Shown: positions 8,152 through 16,570 of the stretch, piece after piece
Position numbering within the stretch: the first letter of the stretch is position 1
Layout of the letters: the number at the start of each line of letters is the position of its first letter
Source: Pontiellaceae bacterium B12219
Lineage (GTDB): Bacteria > Verrucomicrobiota > Kiritimatiellia > Kiritimatiellales > Pontiellaceae
DNA: 64,000 nt
Assembly: GCA_029432795.1 (NCBI GenBank)
Contig: JARNMJ010000003.1
Coordinates: 104,028-168,027, forward strand
Reading direction: 5' to 3'
Notes under the pieces: generated by a model
Database searches by the model: none
The model's input: only the letters and a program-made list of their open reading frames with translations
Told to the model about the DNA's origin: nothing
Made by a program: the position numbers and the translations under genes

Positions 8152-9537
8152 TCAACTTCGCCGGGTGCGGACATTGAGGACAATGTCCCTCCACATTGGT
8201 TTGCCAGCTCGTCGAAGTCGGTGCGTGATCAGATAGTCATGGAAAATCTGGATGAGGCCCTGGCGGGCGAGGGCGGATTTATAGACTTTGGCGGTGTGGT
8301 CGGGACCGAAGAGGGTGAAGGCGGTTTGGCGGATGATGCTGTTGCTGGGCTCGGCGGGCAGGTTGTCCAGATTCAGCTCTGAATTTTCAGTGGCGGCCTG
8401 GAAGGGAATTAGGATGTTGGTGATGATGGCATTGGCGCGGGCCTGGCCGACGAGTGCGGTGGGCGTACATTTTCTTTTCCAGCTGATGTGGGTGTTCCAA
8501 TGGTTGGAAGGGAATTGGGTGAGGTGTTTCCAATGGTTGGAAATTTCCAGCGTTTGGAAGGCGTAAAATGCGGCGGCCATTAAGCGGCGGACGGGATGGT
8601 TGGCGGGGCGGATACCGGAGAGGGTCCAGTCGGATTTAGTCAGAGCGAGTTCATGCAGTTCTTCGGGCTGTTTCCACCAGCAGTCCCAAACGGAGCGAAT
8701 GAATGTTTTGGTTTCGGGCGTCCATTCGGGATCGGGGTTTTTCGGCAGCAGGCCGGAAAGGCCGAGCAGGAGGGCGTAGGCTTCGTCGGGCGTTGAGGCC
8801 ATGGCTCGTAATCGGGCGAGCGGAAGCTGGGTGGCAAGTCGGCGAAAGGCGGCTTTGTTGTTTTTGTAGCCGAGGGCGGCGAGGAGTTCTTCCCAGAGGA
8901 CTTGTTCGGGTTCTTTGTGCTGAAGCGCCAGGAGAAGTCGTTCGGCTTTCAGGCGCAGGCGTTCTTCGCCGGCGGCTTCCAACCATTGGATCTTTTGATC
9001 GGGGTGAATTCCAAGCATCGGAAAATCGCCGGAGGGGATGGAGTAGGGGAAGGCGGTGAGGTCGATGTTATCGAAGGAAAAGCGCGGATCGGTGGCAAGG
9101 ATTCCCTGCAAGGGAATTTGAATGAGGCCGGGAATTTCCAATCCCTGGAAGTAGACGATGTGGAATCGGGTGTTGGCAAAGTTCGGGTCGGCGGCATGGC
9201 CGTGCTGTTTCCAGCCGTTGGGATGAATATGGATTTCAAGGTCGCCGGTGATGCGGCGTTTTTCTTTTCCGATGAGTAGGGCGGCGTTGAGAAAGTCGGG
9301 ACCGGCTTCGAGATTCCAGTCGCCGGGATGTTCGACGCGAACGGTTTCGCCATCGGTGGTTTTGAGTTCGACGGGGCGGTTGCGGGGATCGGCCCAAAGG
9401 CATTGGATGTGTCGCTCTCTATAAGGAAAGCGGCTGAAGGGCAGCGCGGTTTCGTGAACGGCGCTTTCCGAGTTCCCATTTCGATAGGTCCCGGAGTGCG
9501 GGAAACAGTGTTCCAATGATTGGAAAGTTGGTTTCAT
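8152..9537 (-). CDS. DUF2851 family protein
   Basis: A protein of 461 residues resembling DUF2851, a family of unknown function seen in Bacteroidota and Verrucomicrobiota: an N-terminal RERHIQCLWADP block, GDWNLEAGPDFLNAALLIG, and GDLEIHIHPNGWKQHGH, a His-rich segment suggesting metal binding. ATG 9535-9537 is preferred to the distal start at 9621, which would intrude into the intergenic region shared with the divergent gene at 9626. The gene is unusually dense in the TTCCAA-N3-TTGGAA palindrome, with six perfect or one-mismatch copies, giving peptides such as FQSLE, SNHWK, SNHWN, FQTLE and FQGLE. The stop is 18 bp from the convergent U32 gene. Confidence 0.75.
   Translation of the reverse strand: MKPTFQSLEHCFPHSGTYRNGNSESAVHETALPFSRFPYRERHIQCLWADPRNRPVELKTTDGETVRVEHPGDWNLEAGPDFLNAALLIGKEKRRITGDLEIHIHPNGWKQHGHAADPNFANTRFHIVYFQGLEIPGLIQIPLQGILATDPRFSFDNIDLTAFPYSIPSGDFPMLGIHPDQKIQWLEAAGEERLRLKAERLLLALQHKEPEQVLWEELLAALGYKNNKAAFRRLATQLPLARLRAMASTPDEAYALLLGLSGLLPKNPDPEWTPETKTFIRSVWDCWWKQPEELHELALTKSDWTLSGIRPANHPVRRLMAAAFYAFQTLEISNHWKHLTQFPSNHWNTHISWKRKCTPTALVGQARANAIITNILIPFQAATENSELNLDNLPAEPSNSIIRQTAFTLFGPDHTAKVYKSALARQGLIQIFHDYLITHRLRRAGKPMWRDIVLNVRTRRS
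8495..8509. repeat. TTCCAA-N3-TTGGAA, perfect, spacer TGG
   Basis: Inside the DUF2851 gene, read on the minus strand as SNHWN. Confidence 0.85.
8528..8542. repeat. TTCCAA-N3-TTGGAA, perfect, spacer TGG
   Basis: 33 bp from the previous copy, read as SNHWK. A one-mismatch copy, TTCCAG-CGT-TTGGAA, follows at 8545-8559 and reads FQTLE. Confidence 0.85.
8545..8559. repeat. Palindrome copy with one mismatch
   Basis: TTCCAG-CGT-TTGGAA, third of three copies within 65 bp. Confidence 0.7.
8977..8991. repeat. Palindrome copy with one mismatch
   Basis: TTCCAA-CCA-TTGGAT inside the DUF2851 gene, read as IQWLE. Confidence 0.7.
9136..9150. repeat. Palindrome copy with one mismatch
   Basis: TTCCAA-TCC-CTGGAA inside the DUF2851 gene, read as FQGLE. 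Confidence 0.65.
9513..9527. repeat. TTCCAA-N3-TTGGAA, perfect, spacer TGA
   Basis: Codons 5-9 of the DUF2851 gene (FQSLE), just inside the start codon. Confidence 0.85.
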
Positions 9538-9625
9538 TCGCACAGAATAATGAATTCTTATAAACAGAGCAAGGGTGAGGTTTTCTGTTGATCGGGGAGA
9601 CTGGGGCGATAGTATTCGCAACCCT

Positions 9626-10132
9626 ATGAATACATTACAGGCAGATCGGGTTGTGAAGGCAATTGTGGATGGCGTGCAGGATTATCGAATAATTGCGGAG
9701 CGAGGGGGCGTTGAGCCTCAGGAATTGCCGGCGTTTTCGGATACGCTGGACCGGGCTATTCAGCTGATGCGCGGCTTTTACAAGTATGCACATGAAAATA
9801 TGCAGCCGATCGGGCTTCCTCCTCCGCCAAACCCCTATCTTGATACAGAGCGGGGAATTGAGCATCAGTTGCCTGAATATTATGCCTTTGAGGCGGTGCA
9901 GCGGAATGGAATGACGGTTGAACGGGCCATCTGGACCTGCGGGCAGTTGGGCCTGGATGCGGATGCGGCGGAAACGGCGCTGGATACCGTGTCGATGCCC
10001 TGGCGGGCTTCCAATGGTTGGAAAACCTATGCGCAGCTGAGTTCCGAGGGCACGTTTGTGCTGATGGATAAACCTCCGGTGAAGCTGAAGCGGCATATTG
10101 AGCGGGTTCTTATCGAACTTATCGGTACATGA
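9626..10132 (+). CDS. Hypothetical protein, unknown family
   Basis: A soluble protein of 168 residues starting MNTLQADRVVKAIVDG, with no signal peptide or membrane segment and no family I recognise. It is helical in the first 70 residues, with a proline-rich turn (GLPPPPNPYLD) and a Trp-containing C-terminal half. Codon use resembles its neighbours, and it carries a perfect palindrome at 10009-10023 read as SNGWK, supporting that it is resident core DNA. It is divergent from the DUF2851 gene, 88 bp apart. ATG 9626 is preferred to the upstream start at 9575, which would place the first 17 residues in the shared promoter region. Confidence 0.6.
   Translation: MNTLQADRVVKAIVDGVQDYRIIAERGGVEPQELPAFSDTLDRAIQLMRGFYKYAHENMQPIGLPPPPNPYLDTERGIEHQLPEYYAFEAVQRNGMTVERAIWTCGQLGLDADAAETALDTVSMPWRASNGWKTYAQLSSEGTFVLMDKPPVKLKRHIERVLIELIGT
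10009..10023. repeat. TTCCAA-N3-TTGGAA, perfect, spacer TGG
   Basis: Inside the unknown gene at 9626, read as SNGWK. Confidence 0.85.
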
Positions 10133-10796
10133 GCATTATTACTTTGGCTTAGATTGGTATTGTTTGATCTCTTTTATGGCTTTTGTGCAGGAGGATGGCT
10201 TAGACGCCTCTTCATGGGGGTATTTGAGCTATTTGGCGGCTCGAGTGAAAAATCCTCAAATGCGACCGGAATTTACGTATTTATAAATGGTCGGTAAATA
10301 TATTTGACCCTACGTTGAAACCCATATAAACACGACAATTCTATTCAGGCAGGGGTATGTCTGTTTATGCGTAAGTCCTTATTTATTAAGGGAAAGAGAT
10401 ATTGCTTTACTGAGTTCGAAAGAGCTGAAAGTAAAGCGTTTCATTGGTGTGCAGCAGTGCAGAATGGACGATGGTAAATTCAGATTTCACATTTTTGCGA
10501 AATAATAAAATGGGCTAAATTGCTGTCATCGATTACGTGTTAATGAAGTTGGGACTAATATCTTTTAAACTTATATAAATTTGTGGGTTTTCGTTTGGCC
10601 TAAATGCTGGCGATATCCTTATATTTTGTTGACTTTGAAGGGGTAACCTTCACGCATAGATTCCTATCCCTGTCTGTTTGGCATAACAGATGCTGTTAGT
10701 TACGCGCATGTTCATGATTCGAGCGGCGAAAGCTGATTCGGATCACCTCTTGGGGGAGAGGGTTGTGTTCGAAGCTAACTATATAGGAAGAAGTCG
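10133..10796 (+). other. 664-bp intergenic region before the exopolysaccharide locus
   Basis: No convincing gene. It holds the sigma-54 promoter match at 10678-10694, a small perfect hairpin TGAAGG-GGTAA-CCTTCA at 10636-10652 just upstream of it, and otherwise AT-rich sequence. It marks the shift from GC-richer housekeeping DNA to the AT-richer exopolysaccharide section. Confidence 0.6.
10678..10694 (+). promoter_or_regulatory. Sigma-54 promoter, Ig-repeat protein unit
   Basis: TTGGCATAACAGATGCT has GG and GC exactly ten bases apart and a -12 element ATGCT shared with the sites at 16479 and 19236. It lies about 100 bp before the start codon at 10797. Confidence 0.6.
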
Positions 10797-12701
10797 ATGC
10801 GTTTTAATCAGTTTAATATGAGACTACCCCTCATCCTGGCCCTCTTGGTTCCGGTTGTGTCGCTTGCAGTCGGTCCACCTCCTCCAGACGGAGGTCCCCC
10901 AGATCCTGTTTTGGCTAAAATTGAAATTTCAGGACCGACGTTGGTTGACGAGGGTGCTACAGCGACTTTTGTGTGTTCCGCAACGTATTCCGATGGAAAT
11001 AAGGAAGATGTTGTTCCTGTTTGGAGTGAGGATTCGTCGTCCAGCAGCATCAGCGCGAACGGTGTTTTATCGGCGGGCGATATTCTCGCTGATGAGAGTG
11101 TAAGTATTACCGCTACTTTTGGCGGAAAGACGGCAACGGTTGGGGTGTTAATTCGTTATATTGCTCCAACTCTCGATCATTTAGTTATCAGCGGCCCGTC
11201 TGCTGTTAATGAGGGGGCGAGTGGTATTTATTCCTGTGTTGCTCATTTTTCGGATGGAGCGAATGTGCCGGTTACGCCTGTTTGGAGTGCATCATCAACC
11301 TCTGTTATGATTGATGGCAACGGAACCCTTGAAGTGCTCAGTATTGATAATGATCAGATGATTGATGTGGTTGCCGCCTATGGTGGGCAAACTCAATCGT
11401 ATTCTGTTGCATTGACGGATGTTCCTCTTGTTTTGGAGGACATAACGATTCAGGGCGCTGTTTCTATGGATGAAAACTCTACGATACAGTTAAATTGCAT
11501 TGCCTTGTATTCGGATGGTTCGCAACCGCTAATAGAGCCAGTCTGGGCGGAAAATTCTGCCTTTGCTCAGATTTCGCAGGATGGGCGGCTCAGTGCCGGC
11601 GATGTGACGGCGAATCAGGCAGTAACCGTCAGTGCAAGTTTTGGTGGAGTTTCGGATACGCATAGCGTTTTGATTAATTATGTGGCTCCGAATATTGAGC
11701 GCATAGAGATTTCCGGTCCGCTGAGTCTGGATGAAGGCAGTTCGGCAGCTTATTCCTGTTCAGCCTATTATGATGATGGAACAAGCAAGAGTGTTACTCC
11801 GTCCTGGAGTGAAGATTCGGAGTATGCAACGGTGAGTTCGTCGGGGGTGCTGATGGCCTCTGATGTGCAGTCGGATCAGGTGCTCACGCTTTCTGCTACG
11901 TTCGACGGGAAGTCGGACTCAATGCAGGTTGCTATTGTTTACGATGCTCCGACTGTTGTTTCGCTTATCATTGATGGCGCAATGATTGTTGAAGAGCATA
12001 ATGAAACCCGTTATGTCTGCATGGCACTGTTTTCCGATGGAACTTCAGAGCGTGTTGTTCCTGTTTGGAGTATTAGTGAGGAGTGGGCGCAAATCGATTC
12101 TGATGGAGTGTTGAGGGTTGGCGAAGTGAATCGTGATGAATCGGTTACTCTTTCCGCTTCATTTGGCGGTTCGACGGATACCTATAATGTGTTGCTAAAA
12201 GATGTGCCTCCGGCTGCTGTTCTGGAGAGTCTGAGTGTTTCCGGTCTTTCGGAGGTGATGGAGCGCGAATCAACTGTCTTGGTTTGTACGGCGCATTATT
12301 CAGATGGAAGCAGCTTCGCGGTTACTCCGGTGTGGAGCGATAATTCAAAAGTTGCGACGGTAAGCTCTGCCGGAGAATTCTCGGCAGGAAATTTTGATTC
12401 CGATTCCGTTGTGGAAGTGACTGCTTCGTTTGGGGGGATGACGGCAACTCATCAGATAACGGTCAGAATGATAGGGACTGAAATTATATATCCATTGAGT
12501 GGTTTTGATGGAAGTGCAGTGAAGGCGGAACTTTACGATTATGAGACTGCAGAATGGCGAACTTATGGTCCTGTCGACAGCCCGTCCGAGTTGGTCCTCG
12601 ATGATATGAGCACGAATCAGTGGTATTGGGTTTCGGTGCTTGAATCGAATACAACCAGTAATGTTTGGGTGGAAGTTCAGGGAAATTGGCTGAATCTGTA
12701 A
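10797..12701 (+). CDS. Secreted protein with six tandem Ig-like (Big_2-type) repeats and a C-terminal W-rich domain
   Basis: A 634-residue exported protein with a signal peptide (MRFNQFNMRLPLILALLVPV, then a proline-rich linker). Residues about 37-560 contain six repeats of about 87 residues, each with the pattern ISGP...V.EG....Y.C.A.YSDG....VTPVWS.......G.L.......VT..ASFGG, typical of bacterial Ig-like domains. The last 75 residues form a different domain (AEWRTYGP...NQWYWVSVLES...VWVEVQGNWL) also found in the next gene and in the beta-helix protein at 19347. AGGAAG precedes the ATG and a -24/-12 promoter lies upstream. Probable surface or matrix protein; no catalytic motif. Confidence 0.8.
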   Translation: MRFNQFNMRLPLILALLVPVVSLAVGPPPPDGGPPDPVLAKIEISGPTLVDEGATATFVCSATYSDGNKEDVVPVWSEDSSSSSISANGVLSAGDILADESVSITATFGGKTATVGVLIRYIAPTLDHLVISGPSAVNEGASGIYSCVAHFSDGANVPVTPVWSASSTSVMIDGNGTLEVLSIDNDQMIDVVAAYGGQTQSYSVALTDVPLVLEDITIQGAVSMDENSTIQLNCIALYSDGSQPLIEPVWAENSAFAQISQDGRLSAGDVTANQAVTVSASFGGVSDTHSVLINYVAPNIERIEISGPLSLDEGSSAAYSCSAYYDDGTSKSVTPSWSEDSEYATVSSSGVLMASDVQSDQVLTLSATFDGKSDSMQVAIVYDAPTVVSLIIDGAMIVEEHNETRYVCMALFSDGTSERVVPVWSISEEWAQIDSDGVLRVGEVNRDESVTLSASFGGSTDTYNVLLKDVPPAAVLESLSVSGLSEVMERESTVLVCTAHYSDGSSFAVTPVWSDNSKVATVSSAGEFSAGNFDSDSVVEVTASFGGMTATHQITVRMIGTEIIYPLSGFDGSAVKAELYDYETAEWRTYGPVDSPSELVLDDMSTNQWYWVSVLESNTTSNVWVEVQGNWLNL

Positions 12702-12720
12702 TTACAAGGAGAAATAAAGC

Positions 12721-13020
12721 ATGAAAAAACAACTTATATCGCTCGTCCTACTCCTGCTCTTAGTGAATGCATTTGCTGGAGAAGTCGGTAAACCTTTGGA
12801 GCGTTTGGCATTGCCAGAAGTGCAGGGAAGTCATCTCGTTTGTATTTGGGATGAGTCGGCTGGTGCCTGGCTTCAAGGCTTCGAAGGGTATGATCTATCG
12901 GGAACGTATGAGTTTCAATTGCCGGAATGGAACCGGTGGTATTGGATTGGGCTCTGGGATGAGACCAAAGGTGAATATGTTTATGAAAAATGGATAGGAC
13001 ATTTTATTGTTTCGGAATAG
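12721..13020 (+). CDS. Small secreted protein consisting of the W-rich C-terminal domain alone
   Basis: A 99-residue protein with a clear signal peptide ending near AFAGEVG. The mature part (LVCIWDESAGAWLQGF...WNRWYWIGLWDE...YVYEKWIGHF) aligns by eye with the last 75 residues of the preceding protein and of the 19347 gene product. AAGGAG lies before the ATG, and the gene follows the preceding stop by 19 bp, so both are probably one sigma-54 transcript. Function unknown; a free-standing copy of a domain otherwise found at protein C-termini suggests a binding or assembly module. Confidence 0.75.
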   Translation: MKKQLISLVLLLLLVNAFAGEVGKPLERLALPEVQGSHLVCIWDESAGAWLQGFEGYDLSGTYEFQLPEWNRWYWIGLWDETKGEYVYEKWIGHFIVSE

Positions 13021-13252
13021 CATTATTATGAAGCGTGGCTGGAAAAGTTATTTCCGAGCACTGTTCCGGCAGCCACTTACATTTGTTGTGTGTCGATAGA
13101 GAGCTCTTCTGGTGAATTAACAATGAAATATGAGGTTTCGGTGCGATAGGGTGCTTGGGTTGCGGTGTGATAAGCATCTTGTTTGGCACGTCTGTTTATT
13201 ATCCGTGAAGGGAAGAATAACTTGCTTTGGTTCTATCGAATCGTCTAAAGAT

Positions 13253-13280
13253 CAGCTCATAAGATTGGGCTGTTTTTTTT
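13253..13280 (+). terminator. Terminator or attenuator in front of the export lipoprotein gene
   Basis: A six-pair stem, CAGCTC (13253-13258) with GGGCTG (13267-13272), is followed by eight T (13273-13280) and then at once by GGAG, the likely ribosome binding site of the gene starting at 13296. It may end the upstream transcript or act as a leader attenuator. Confidence 0.6.
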
Positions 13281-13295
13281 GGAGATCATATTTTT

Positions 13296-13958
13296 ATGTT
13301 TAAAAGTTTATTTGCGGGCATTTTGGCAATGGGAATTGTTTTGTTTGAATTTGGGTGTCAAACAACGGATTCTACAAAGGTAACTGCACAGGATTTCAAC
13401 AAGCGTGCCGAGGTTGTTGAGGATGTGAAAGCTGCAGAATTAATTCCGGGCGATTTTATAGAAGTGTCAGTTGAGGTGGATGGCCGTATGGAGGTGCAGA
13501 TGCATCGTTCCGGTATTAACTATCTCGGTTTGGTGACGCTTCCTCTGGTGGGTGACGTTAAGGTTTCCGGGATGTCGCTACAGGATGCCAGGGCGGTCAT
13601 TGCAAAAAAATATGGAACCTATTTCGTAAATACTCCTCTGATCATGGTAAGCCGGGTTGATGATTCTTCATCTCAGGGGGAATGGGGCTTTGTCACGGTA
13701 ACTGGCCGGGTGGGGCAACCCGGGCGTGTGAAAATTATGTCCGCAAAAGGCATCCGCTTAACGGCGGTCATTCAGGAGTCCGGGGGCTTTGGACCCAGCG
13801 CGAAGAAAAGTGATATTCAGATTTCCCGCATTAACGAAGATGGTCAAAAAATCCGAACATCGGTAAATTATGAAGATATTGGGCAGAGTGGTAACCTGGA
13901 TGCCGATGTTAATCTGTTCGATGGTGATATTGTATATGTTCCGGAACGGATGTTTTAA
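13296..13958 (+). CDS. Polysaccharide export lipoprotein (Wza-like, Poly_export + SLBB)
   Basis: A 220-residue outer-membrane export component. The N-terminus is a lipoprotein signal with lipobox FEFGC (Cys about 21). Residues about 50-125 match the Poly_export domain (LIPGDFIEVSVEVDG, YLGLVTLPLVGDVKVSGMSLQDA), and 135-215 a single SLBB-type domain (VTGRVGQPGRVKI, GFGPSAKKSDIQISR, LFDGDIVYVPERMF). It is shorter than E. coli Wza (about 380) and resembles the export proteins of PEP-CTERM/exosortase loci. The next gene starts directly after its stop. Confidence 0.88.
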   Translation: MFKSLFAGILAMGIVLFEFGCQTTDSTKVTAQDFNKRAEVVEDVKAAELIPGDFIEVSVEVDGRMEVQMHRSGINYLGLVTLPLVGDVKVSGMSLQDARAVIAKKYGTYFVNTPLIMVSRVDDSSSQGEWGFVTVTGRVGQPGRVKIMSAKGIRLTAVIQESGGFGPSAKKSDIQISRINEDGQKIRTSVNYEDIGQSGNLDADVNLFDGDIVYVPERMF

Positions 13959-15110
13959 ATGAAGCGTTTAGGGACAGGATTAGGTGTTTTTCTGCTATCA
14001 CTCTGTTCCTATGCTCAGGAAGCGGAGCTGGAAGGATGTCGGCTATGGAGGTTTATTCTTCAGCCTGATGCAAAAATTACGGGCGCGTATGATACGCGGG
14101 CGTATCAGGATACGAGTGGTGCTTACGATTCTGGTTTTTATTCGGAGCTCTCAGCGGAAACTTCGATTAAAAACGAGCCTGCCAAGTACAGTTTTTCCGG
14201 TTTTGCGCTGTACGGGATTCGTCATTATGACGAGTTTTCTGAAAAACTGAGTCCATTTTATAACTTTTCAGGTGCGTTATCGCAGTCTGAATCCGCGTTT
14301 CAGTGGAAGCTATATGCTTCGTATGCTCACACGCTCACGTATCAGACGGCATATGATCCATCGGTGGGATTGGTTCCCGGGCCCATTTTAACCAGTGAGG
14401 AGAGTACTCAAATCCAGGCCAGTGCATTAGTGGCATATGACAAAGAGCTGACCGAGAAAATGTCGCTCAAGCCGGCGTATGTATTGCAGCATTATGATCA
14501 ATCGTTTGAGACTCAGTCCGATGCGGATTGGCAGACTCATGATGTGAGTATTCAATTGCGGCGTAAGCACGATGATGCAACGGTTTTTACTGTTGGTGCC
14601 TATGAAACGCTTCAGGTAAACAGTGAAGAGGATGGAAATATCGTTACTGTAATGGCGGGTATGGAGAGAGAGGTTTCAGAGAAAATAGATCTTCTGGTTG
14701 AGATCGGCTATGCCTATGCAGATTACGAAGTTTCGGGTTCCGGAAGCAGCATGGTGAGTAATTATCGGGGGACCTGGAATGCAACGGATCAGTTGAGTTT
14801 GTATATCTTTGGTGGAACTGACTTTTTGCCCGGATATGATGCTTCCGGGGCGACCTTGCAATCACGATTGGGCTATGGTGGCGGGTGGAAGATTTCATCG
14901 AAAATCGCGGTAACTGCATCGTTGTTGCATAATTACCAAGAAGCGGTCGATGGTGCAGCTGTTACGGACCCTTGGCAGCACTTTGCGACGTTGGGATTGA
15001 ATTATCAATTTAGCCGAAAATTAAATGCAGGGATTGCATATCAGTATAATCGGGATGGACTTGAGCCTGATCAGCAGGTGGGTTCTGTGAGTACTGGTTA
15101 TGCATTCTGA
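13959..15110 (+). CDS. Outer-membrane beta-barrel protein of the exopolysaccharide locus
   Basis: A 383-residue protein with a signal peptide (cleavage near SYAQEAE) followed by alternating amphipathic strands throughout, such as FQWKLYASYAHTLTYQ and LDLLVEIGYAYADYEV-like segments, ending in the aromatic C-terminus STGYAF typical of outer-membrane barrels. Barrel proteins of this kind next to Wza-like proteins in PEP-CTERM loci are often annotated EpsL-like. A role in passing polysaccharide across the outer membrane is inferred from position. The ATG directly abuts the preceding stop. Confidence 0.75.
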   Translation: MKRLGTGLGVFLLSLCSYAQEAELEGCRLWRFILQPDAKITGAYDTRAYQDTSGAYDSGFYSELSAETSIKNEPAKYSFSGFALYGIRHYDEFSEKLSPFYNFSGALSQSESAFQWKLYASYAHTLTYQTAYDPSVGLVPGPILTSEESTQIQASALVAYDKELTEKMSLKPAYVLQHYDQSFETQSDADWQTHDVSIQLRRKHDDATVFTVGAYETLQVNSEEDGNIVTVMAGMEREVSEKIDLLVEIGYAYADYEVSGSGSSMVSNYRGTWNATDQLSLYIFGGTDFLPGYDASGATLQSRLGYGGGWKISSKIAVTASLLHNYQEAVDGAAVTDPWQHFATLGLNYQFSRKLNAGIAYQYNRDGLEPDQQVGSVSTGYAF

Positions 15111-15111
15111 T

Positions 15112-15138
15112 CCTGCCGGTATTTTTGAGGTCGGCAGG
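15112..15138 (+). terminator. Hairpin after the barrel gene, weak terminator candidate
   Basis: CCTGCCG (15112-15118) pairs with CGGCAGG (15132-15138). No T-run follows, so factor-independent termination is uncertain; it could stabilise the 3' end. Confidence 0.4.
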
Positions 15139-15372
15139 CTGTTGATGAATGCGTGAGTTGGTGCGGATATGTAATTTATTTATTGAGTTGGGAAACTTGA
15201 GCGAGCAATCTGTAAGGGGATTTGTGGAGTATTAATGATAGGCATTGATTTGGCCTCATTCATTGCCTGATCGATGTTTAATGCTCTAGTATAAGTATTG
15301 TTTTTTTTAAACTAGTGAAGTATAAAAGCAGGGTATTGAGTTAGCTGGATAAGCTCTAAAAAGGAAAAAACG

Positions 15373-16311
15373 ATGATAAAACAGTTAATAACTATGGTTG
15401 CAGTTGTGGGAATTGCGGCTGCCACGCAGGCGGGAATCGCTACAGAATTTACTGTAGATGACGACTCGCATATCTTGGATGGTGCAGTGTTATCCACTTA
15501 TATTGATGGTGCAGACACTTGGACGGAGTCCGTCGGTTCTCCTGGTGTTTTCGGTGCCGTAGGAAGCAATGCCACCTTAACCATTTCCAATGCATCGGGA
15601 GCTGGAGCTGCGTGGAATGGGGTATACACTTACTATAATGGAACGGGGCAGGGACCTTTTGTGGGGGCTTACCAGGACAGTGGTGATAGCTATGGAACTG
15701 TGGGCCTTACTCCTGATCAGGAGGCCGCAGTTCCCTATTGGGAAAATGGTACAGGAAATCAACTGTACTTTTTGCTTGGGCTGGCTACAGGTACAACGGC
15801 GGCCTCCGATGGCGCCGCGGTGGTGCAGGATAATTTTGGGGGGTTAAAGCAGTTATACTTAGAATCCCCTTCGTTTGGAACGCCAGTGGGCGGTTTGGGA
15901 TCTATCACGGTCATTCCAGAGCCGGGAACGATCAGTCTGATGAGTTTGAGTACGGTAGGTCTGTTTTTGACTCGGACCCTGCGTCGTCGGAAACGTTTGG
16001 GAAGAACCATGATGCCTATTCGCCGGGTACCTCTTTGCGACAGTTTCCTTTCGGAGGCGGAATGGCGCTCCGAAGCGGATCAAATCGAAGAGCTCGGTAC
16101 GGAAGAGAGTGTGATTGCTCAATTCACTGTTGCTGTGAAGGGCCGTTATGTTGCAGTTTCCACAAAATATCGGGAGCTTGAAAAGGCATTCTGGAATCGA
16201 ATGGTCATGCGTTATGAGAATCGCTTGGAAAAACGCAGTGTCAGATTCGTTCGTCTTAAAAAAGGAGCCACTCACTACCTTGATGAGTTCCTTGCAATGA
16301 TTATGAAATAG
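15373..16311 (+). CDS. PEP-CTERM protein with an unusual C-terminal extension of about 100 residues
   Basis: Signal peptide (MIKQLITMVAVVGIAAATQAG), then a Gly/Ser/Thr-rich extracellular domain of about 155 residues. IPEPG, the hydrophobic stretch TISLMSLSTVGLFLT and the basic TLRRRKRLGR tail together make a complete PEP-CTERM sorting signal at about residues 181-214. Normally the protein would stop there; this frame continues for about 98 charged residues ending EFLAMIMK. AAAGGA precedes the ATG and a strong terminator follows the stop, so the extended frame looks intact. Exosortase would cleave near PEP and leave the tail inside the cell. The tail matches nothing I recognise. Confidence 0.8.
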   Translation: MIKQLITMVAVVGIAAATQAGIATEFTVDDDSHILDGAVLSTYIDGADTWTESVGSPGVFGAVGSNATLTISNASGAGAAWNGVYTYYNGTGQGPFVGAYQDSGDSYGTVGLTPDQEAAVPYWENGTGNQLYFLLGLATGTTAASDGAAVVQDNFGGLKQLYLESPSFGTPVGGLGSITVIPEPGTISLMSLSTVGLFLTRTLRRRKRLGRTMMPIRRVPLCDSFLSEAEWRSEADQIEELGTEESVIAQFTVAVKGRYVAVSTKYRELEKAFWNRMVMRYENRLEKRSVRFVRLKKGATHYLDEFLAMIMK

Positions 16312-16328
16312 TGCATAAGCTTTTCTGC

Positions 16329-16362
16329 CAAAGGCCTCGTTTGCGAGGCCTTTGTTTTTTTT
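16329..16362 (+). terminator. Strong Rho-independent terminator
   Basis: An 11-bp perfect stem (16329-16339 with 16344-16354, CAAAGGCCTCG, loop TTTG) is followed by eight T. It ends the PEP-CTERM gene transcript. Confidence 0.92.
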
Positions 16363-16478
16363 GTGGGAAACGATTATCAGCCGCCTATTCTATACGCTTA
16401 ATATGATCAGGATGATTTGGTCATTTCGGCAGACAGCTACTGCGTATTGGTTTACTAATATTTCCGTGGTTGATTTAT

Positions 16479-16495
16479 TTGGCCTGCATCATGCT
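16479..16495 (+). promoter_or_regulatory. Sigma-54 promoter, tyrosine autokinase gene
   Basis: TTGGCCTGCATCATGCT has the GG and GC pairs ten bases apart and lies about 75 bp before the start codon, downstream of a strong terminator, so it probably starts a new transcript. Confidence 0.6.
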
Positions 16496-16570
16496 CTACA
16501 TTCCCCAGTTTATTGTTTCCAATAGCTTGGCTGTGTGAATGTTTCTTTATTTTTGAACAAAAGAGATCAA

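Noticed and set aside
10098..10286. A 62-codon plus-strand frame at the end of the 9626 gene and into the intergenic region
   Set aside because: No ribosome binding site, no recognisable protein features, and overlap with the better-supported gene.
13183..13199. TTGGCACGTCTGTTTAT upstream of the export lipoprotein gene as a sigma-54 promoter
   Set aside because: The -24 half is perfect but the -12 GC is replaced by TA.
15249..15270. TTTGGCCTCATTCATTGCC upstream of the PEP-CTERM gene as a fourth sigma-54 promoter
   Set aside because: GG and GC are eleven bases apart; sigma-54 requires ten with little tolerance.
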